Shown: piece after piece, positions 35,319-39,660 of the stretch
How positions within the stretch are numbered: the stretch's first letter is position 1
Layout of the letters: each line of letters starts with the position of its first letter
From: Pseudanabaena sp. FACHB-2040
Lineage (GTDB): Bacteria > Cyanobacteriota > Cyanobacteriia > Phormidesmidales > Phormidesmidaceae
DNA: 39,660 nt
NCBI RefSeq assembly: GCF_014696715.1
Contig: NZ_JACJQO010000043.1
Location: 1 to 39,660, forward strand
Direction: 5' to 3'
Made by a program: the position numbers and the translations under genes
Notes under the pieces: model-generated
The model's database searches: none
Told to the model about the DNA's origin: nothing
What the model saw: only the letters and a program-made list of their open reading frames with translations

Positions 35319-37466
35319 CGGGCAGGGGCGGCGCTTTGACAAAATCTGTCCCCATCATCTCGATCGCTTAGCCGTCGTCTATGTTCGCCAATCGACAATG
35401 CAGCAGGTCGTCGAGCACCAAGAATCGACCCGCCTGCAATACGGCCTAGTCGATCGCGCCATTGCCTTGGGCTGGACGCGCGAGCGCATTCTCGTAATTG
35501 ATGAAGACCTCGGCAAGTCGGCCACTTCCATTGAGGGGCGGCTCGGGTTTCAGCAACTCGTGGCCGAAGTGAGCTTGGATCACGTCGGGCTGATTCTCGG
35601 TCTCGATATCTCCAGGCTCGCTCGTCCAAGGATTGGCATCAGCTCCTCGAAATTTGTGCGCTCTTCAAAAGCCTCATCAGCGACCTCGACGGGGTTTACG
35701 ACCCCAGTCACTATAACGATCGCTTGCTGTTGGGACTAAAGGGCACCATGAGCGAGGCTGAACTCCATACCCTCAAACAACGCCTCCACCAAGGCACGCT
35801 CAATAAGGCTAAGCGCGGTGAACTCCGCTTCCGCTTGCCCACAGGCTATCTCTACACGCCGACCGGAGAAATTGGCTTTGATCCTGACGAGCAGGTCCAA
35901 CAGGTCATCCGGCTGATATTCCGCCAGTTTGAGCGTCTCGGCACGAGCGGGGCACTGCTGCAATATCTCGTGCAACATGACGTTCAGTTGGGCATGCGTG
36001 GCTACTGTGGCCGCGGCAAAGGTCAACTTGAATGGCATCGTCCCAACCGTATGACCTTGCAATGCTTGCTCAAGCATCCCATTTACGCTGGCGCTTACAG
36101 CTATGGACGCCGACAAACGGATTTAAGAAAACAACAGCCCGGTCGCCCAGCCACAGGCCGCGTGGTCGTACCGCCCCAGCAGTGGCATGTGCTGATTCAA
36201 GAACACGTTCCTGCCTATATTTCCTGGGAGCAGTTTCAGCGCCATCAAGCTCAACTCCAAGCCAATCAATCACAGCCACACCAGCCAGGAGCCATGCGCT
36301 CCGGTCCCGCGCTGTTGTCGGGTCTATTGGTCTGTGGCATCTGTGGCAACCGCTTAGCCGTTCGTTATACCAACCCCCAGCACTACAGCTACCAGTGCTA
36401 CGCCCGTCGCGCTAACTACGCTGAGCCAGTATGCCAACATCTCGCAGGCCAATCCATCGACAACTTTGTCAGTCAGCAGGTGCTCGCTGCCTTACAGCCC
36501 GCTGCCCTCGAAGTCTCCCTCCAAGCCGCTGCTCAACTCGAACATGATCGGCAGCACTTGCACCAACTGTGGCGATCTCGTCTTGAGCGAGCGGCTTTTG
36601 AGGCCGATCGCGCTCAGAGACATTATCGGCTGCTCGAACCAGAAAATCGATTGGTCGCTCGTCAGTTAGCTCAGCAATGGGAGCAATCACTCCTCGCTCA
36701 ACAGCAGCTCCAAGAAGAGCATGAGCGCTTTCTCCACCTTCTGCCACACACCCTCTCAGCCACCGAACTAGCCGCCATTCGCCAACTAGCACTCGATATT
36801 CCAGCCCTTTGGGATGCTCCCACCTCCACCCCAAATCAGCACAAAGCCATCATCCGTCAACTCCTCGAGCGCATCGTCATTGAGATCCAGGGAAACTCTG
36901 AACAAGTGCACCTGACCCTTCACTGGCACGGTGGCACCCAAACCCACCAGACCTTGATCCGGCCAGTTGCCAAGTTCTCTCAGTTGAGCTACTACCCTCA
37001 ATTGTGCGACCGCATTCGCCAGCTGCGATCTCAAGGCCTCTCCACCCATGCAATCGCTCAAGACCTCAATCAAGCTGGCTTCCGTCCTCCCAAACGAACC
37101 CACACTTTTAATGCCCAAAGTGTGGCGCATTTACTGCGCTCACTCGGCTTGACCCAACCGGCTCCCCCATCTTTACCCACCACGTCACTCCAGCCCCACG
37201 AATGGTGGCTCACCGATTTAGCTGCCACACTCCAAATGCCGCCGGTCACCCTCTACTGCTGGCTGCGGCAAGGTCTTCTCTAGGCTCGCCAACTTGAGCC
37301 GCCCTCCCGCAAATGGATTGTCTGGGCCGATGACCACGAACTCGAGCGCCTCCACCAATTCCGCCACCGTTCTATCTCTGAGGAATCCCGCCAACGCTGG
37401 CGCAACCAACACCCCTGTCATCTAGATCACCCACCGCTTGACACACCCTGTCAATCAACCTCATGA
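35296..37466 (+). pseudogene. Large serine recombinase, frameshifted and with an internal stop
   Basis: The N-terminal resolvase domain runs from ATG 35296 and has YVRQST, whose serine is the expected nucleophile, then ILVIDEDLGKSATSIEGRLGFQQL and GLILGLDISRLAR. Near 35625 the frame shifts: the other frame continues KDWHQLLEICALFKSLISDLDGVYDP and GLKGTMSEAELHTLKQRL. The recombinase domain and a zinc ribbon (LVCGICGNRL...YQCYARR...VCQHLAG, about 36330-36450) follow. A TAG at 37281-37283 interrupts a C-terminal helix-turn-helix, and the same frame goes on as ARQLEPPSRKWIVWADDHEL to TGA 37464-37466. The TAG may be a mutated CAG. Two lesions make an active enzyme unlikely. Confidence 0.85.
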
Positions 37467-37592
37467 TCTTCCCCATCCCCATCGCTCACTCACTTTATCT
37501 ATATCCAATCCTATCTTTATCCGAATTCATTCTTATCCAATTCGCACTGCTGGAGTCGCTTATGTCCCCTCTTATAGGGGTGCTGTGATTGG

Positions 37593-38563
37593 TTCAGCTC
37601 TATCAGCCAACGCAAAGCATATCTTCTCAGGTTCTCTTTCGCTGCCTCTAGGCTTCCTATCGACAGAGTCGTCAGCAGCATCCACTCTACTGCTGATTCC
37701 TTCTCGCGCCGCTTCTCTTCCTTGGCCAATATCACTGAAATTGGAATAGCGCCCAGATGCCCTTTCCCCTGCGGCGGTTGCAGCCACAGGTGCGTGTATC
37801 GCACACTCAGGGTTGCTTCGCGGGGCGCTCGTCTTGGGGTTCGTTGCAGCGCTATCGTCATCTCCCCAGATACCGCAATCGTTTCCATCACCTCAAACAG
37901 GGCTTTGATCTCGCTTGCGCCTGGTTCGCTTTTCGTACTGCGGTTTTGCGCTGCGCGGATTAGCAGTTCTGAGTTGACTCGGCGCGGGTGGGCAAACAAC
38001 TCGTAGATATCCCCTTCACGGTCTGCTATCGTGATTACTCTCGTTGCTTCGGGCACTTGCTGTTGCACTGCTTCCAGGCTCTCCAACCACCGATAGCTTT
38101 CCTTTTCCTCTATTCCTCGCCGTCGGCCCGGGCGACGGCTCTGCATATCGCGGGTCCAGCTCTTCTGCTGAAGCACACCTAACGGCACTCCGGCATCGCT
38201 CACACATAGGGCTGTGTGCACTTTGATCCCTTTGCCTGATGGGTCGCTGATAGGACCTAATCCACGTGTACGGCGCAGTGTCGTATACACCAGATCGCTC
38301 GTCTCTTGACACACCAGGACCGTTTCATGGCCACTCAAGCGCATCACGGTACTCATCTGATGGCCACTCAAAATGCTCTCTGCCTTGATGCGTCGATTGC
38401 TCCAGAATCGGTACATGCCCCTTAACGCAGCCACATCTGGACTCGCTTCTGGCACGCTCTTATTCGGCTGCTCGTACAGCGCTTGCACCATCGCGATCAG
38501 TCGTTTCGTGAGCCGCGCATCGCCTAGTTCCGTTCCACTCAGTTCCGCTTCTACCCAGCTCAT
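37593..38563 (-). pseudogene. IS4-family transposase copy B, N-terminal part
   Basis: From ATG 38563 the minus strand gives MSWVEAELSGTELGDARLTK, then TSDLVYTTLRRTRGLGPISD, IADREGDIYELF and YALRWLIE, where the match to copy A ends at the catalytic Glu. The next codons (LNQSQHPYKRG...) come from the inserted element. This copy retains the 80 bp lost in copy A, so it shows the original N-terminus. With the C-terminal half separated by 2.6 kb it cannot make a full transposase. Confidence 0.85.
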
Positions 38564-39093
38564 TCTTCGCTCCTTTTAGATGCACCAGTCCAGTCCCTTT
38601 GACACTACTGGTTTCACTTTCTGCCACATCTATTTGCCCTATTTCTCTTCATATCCTGCGGAAGTTAGGCAAATTCTTCGGGAGTTGACTATCTGCTGCT
38701 TCTTGATTGCCACTTTTTAATGCCTGCTGCCATCCATATTCACGCTCTAGTCGCTCTTTCTTCGATTTTTATCTGCTGAATAAATATTGGTGTAAGTTCT
38801 AGGTAAATATGCTCTCTGAGTCTGCACTCCAAATTTGTTGCAGATTCGTTACTAATTTTTAAGGGAAAGGCTCTCAAAAGCTTTCACTGCAATGCTTTCC
38901 AGTTTCCGCTTTCCTAATTTCCCTAATTCACCTTTCTACACGCTTCTTCTTCCCGCTTATTCCACTCCTTACAGAACTTCTCCTAATTCGTTGATCTTGA
39001 TGTGAGTCTGAATAGCTTCAAGACTGGAAAAGACCGCTGGATCTAGCTTTTAAGGGCCTCTCAAATGTTAAGAAATATGCGTGTAATGCATAG
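37593..39093 (-). mobile_element. IS4-type element copy B, right part
   Basis: The stretch matches copy A (2613 to about 4035), including about 530 bp of non-coding DNA upstream of the transposase start (38564-39093), which contains no gene. Similarity ends exactly at GCATAG, where a group II intron starts. Same orientation as copy A. Confidence 0.7.
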
Positions 39094-39660
39094 GTGCGAT
39101 TCGTTGGTCGAAATGAGTAGAAATGCTTAGGGATGACCGCAGGACTTAGAGCCTTCTCTGGGCCTGTAACTGAGTTCCCGTGATGGTGAGGCGGCTAATA
39201 CGGCCTATTTTAGGCCCCATAGCTCGTCAAGTCCATCCCCATAAGTGCAGTGGTGAAAGCCTATTCCTCATGGGGGCGACTGATCCTCAAACCCATGACG
39301 CAGGAATAAAAGGGGGTAACTCAGAATCCGACTGAGAATCCCATCGAGCAGCTGGTCATGAGTAGGAACACGAACGCTCGTCTGAACCATCGTGATACAC
39401 AACCAGCCTACTCGGATTATTGGCTGGAGACAAAATGTCAACGAGCCAGGGCTAGATAGCTCTATGCCTATCTAGATGCTGTGGAATGTCAACTGCCTTG
39501 GCAAACCGGTGACAATTACCTGTCTAGTTGCGTGAGTAGTTGACGCGCTAGAACGACAACTAAGCTGGAGCAAGCAGCGGCAGGTTCGGAAGACACAACA
39601 AACGAGCAGTTGCTTAAGGTAAGCAACCGCTGCTGAGTAAGAGCGAGTAGGGGCTAAACT
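39094..39660 (+). ncRNA. 5' part of a group II intron (domain I), running off the window
   Basis: The sequence starts GTGCGATTCG, the group II intron 5' consensus (GTGYG), right after the end of the IS4-type block. It continues with stretches typical of cyanobacterial group II introns (GAGTTCCCGTGATGGTGAGG, GGCTAATACGG). A hairpin at 39452-39475 has a perfect 8-bp stem (CTAGATAG/CTATCTAG) and a loop containing CTATGC (39462-39467), complementary to the last six exon bases GCATAG (39088-39093): an EBS1-IBS1 pairing. ACACG (39368-39372) likewise matches CGTGT (39080-39084) as a possible EBS2-IBS2. The reverse transcriptase gene and domain V would lie beyond the window. Confidence 0.75.

Larger units (their letters stand above)
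35001..37592. mobile_element. 2.6-kb element with 20-bp terminal inverted repeats carrying a serine recombinase
   Basis: The left end CCAATCACAATACCCCTATA (35001-35020) is inverted at 37573-37592 (TATAGGGGTGCTGTGATTGG), 18 of 20 positions matching. Between lie a short accessory fragment and a broken serine recombinase gene. On the outside, both ends abut pieces of the same IS4-type transposase, broken at the codon region RWLIE. About ten bases at the junction cannot be assigned to host or element. A target duplication could not be resolved. Confidence 0.65.

Noticed and set aside
37467-37592. Resemblance of short GATATAG/GGGATGG motifs near the right TIR to repeats R1/R2
   Set aside because: Only shared short motifs and composition; no continuous alignment.

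Overview
The window reads as chromosome of a cyanobacterium. The palindrome GCGATCGC (the HIP1 repeat typical of cyanobacterial genomes) and its core recur inside and between genes. The central genes are GC-rich, and several families here (membrane pentapeptide-repeat protein, DUF6519 protein, IS4/IS630/IS66-type remnants) are familiar from filamentous cyanobacteria. A Leptolyngbya/Nodosilinea-like host is only a guess.

Layout. (1) 1-4890: a left flank with the last 33 codons of a transposase, a glycine-zipper protein with 16-residue tandem repeats, two copies of a roughly 200-bp direct repeat, and between them an IS4-type element whose transposase has an 80-bp deletion. (2) 4891-28869: eighteen + strand genes, mostly joined by ATGA or TAATG overlaps, encoding a phage-tail-like contractile injection system (CIS). 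In order: sheath, tube, gp26-like baseplate protein, proline-rich protein, Afp16-like terminator, AAA+ ATPase, small conserved protein, DUF4157 cargo candidate, CIS tube-adaptor, LysM protein, gp27-like hub, gp5-like spike, PAAR-like tip, gp25-like wedge, two baseplate-J-like wedge proteins, gpI-like tail protein, DUF6519 protein. (3) 28907-33861: a secreted HEAT-repeat protein and a membrane pentapeptide-repeat protein, same direction. (4) 33862-39660: decayed mobile DNA, a 2.6-kb element with 20-bp terminal inverted repeats and a broken serine recombinase lodged inside a second IS4-type copy, then the 5' part of a group II intron that runs off the window.

How it fits together. The cluster supplies a nearly complete contractile machine: hub, spike and tip (15475-17408), wedges (17408-24650), tube and sheath (4891-7178), terminator and ATPase (9300-12538). 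The CIS described in the multicellular cyanobacterium Anabaena is anchored in thylakoids through extensions of baseplate and tail-fibre components. This cluster has comparable extensions: a DUF4397-like insertion in the large wedge protein, and beta-helix-like and DUF6519 proteins at its 3' end. The DUF4157 protein is the best cargo candidate and is visibly AT-richer than its neighbours. No tape-measure protein was recognised.

The two IS4-type copies lie in the same orientation on either side of the CIS island, so recombination between them could delete or move the block. Both of their transposases look inactive.
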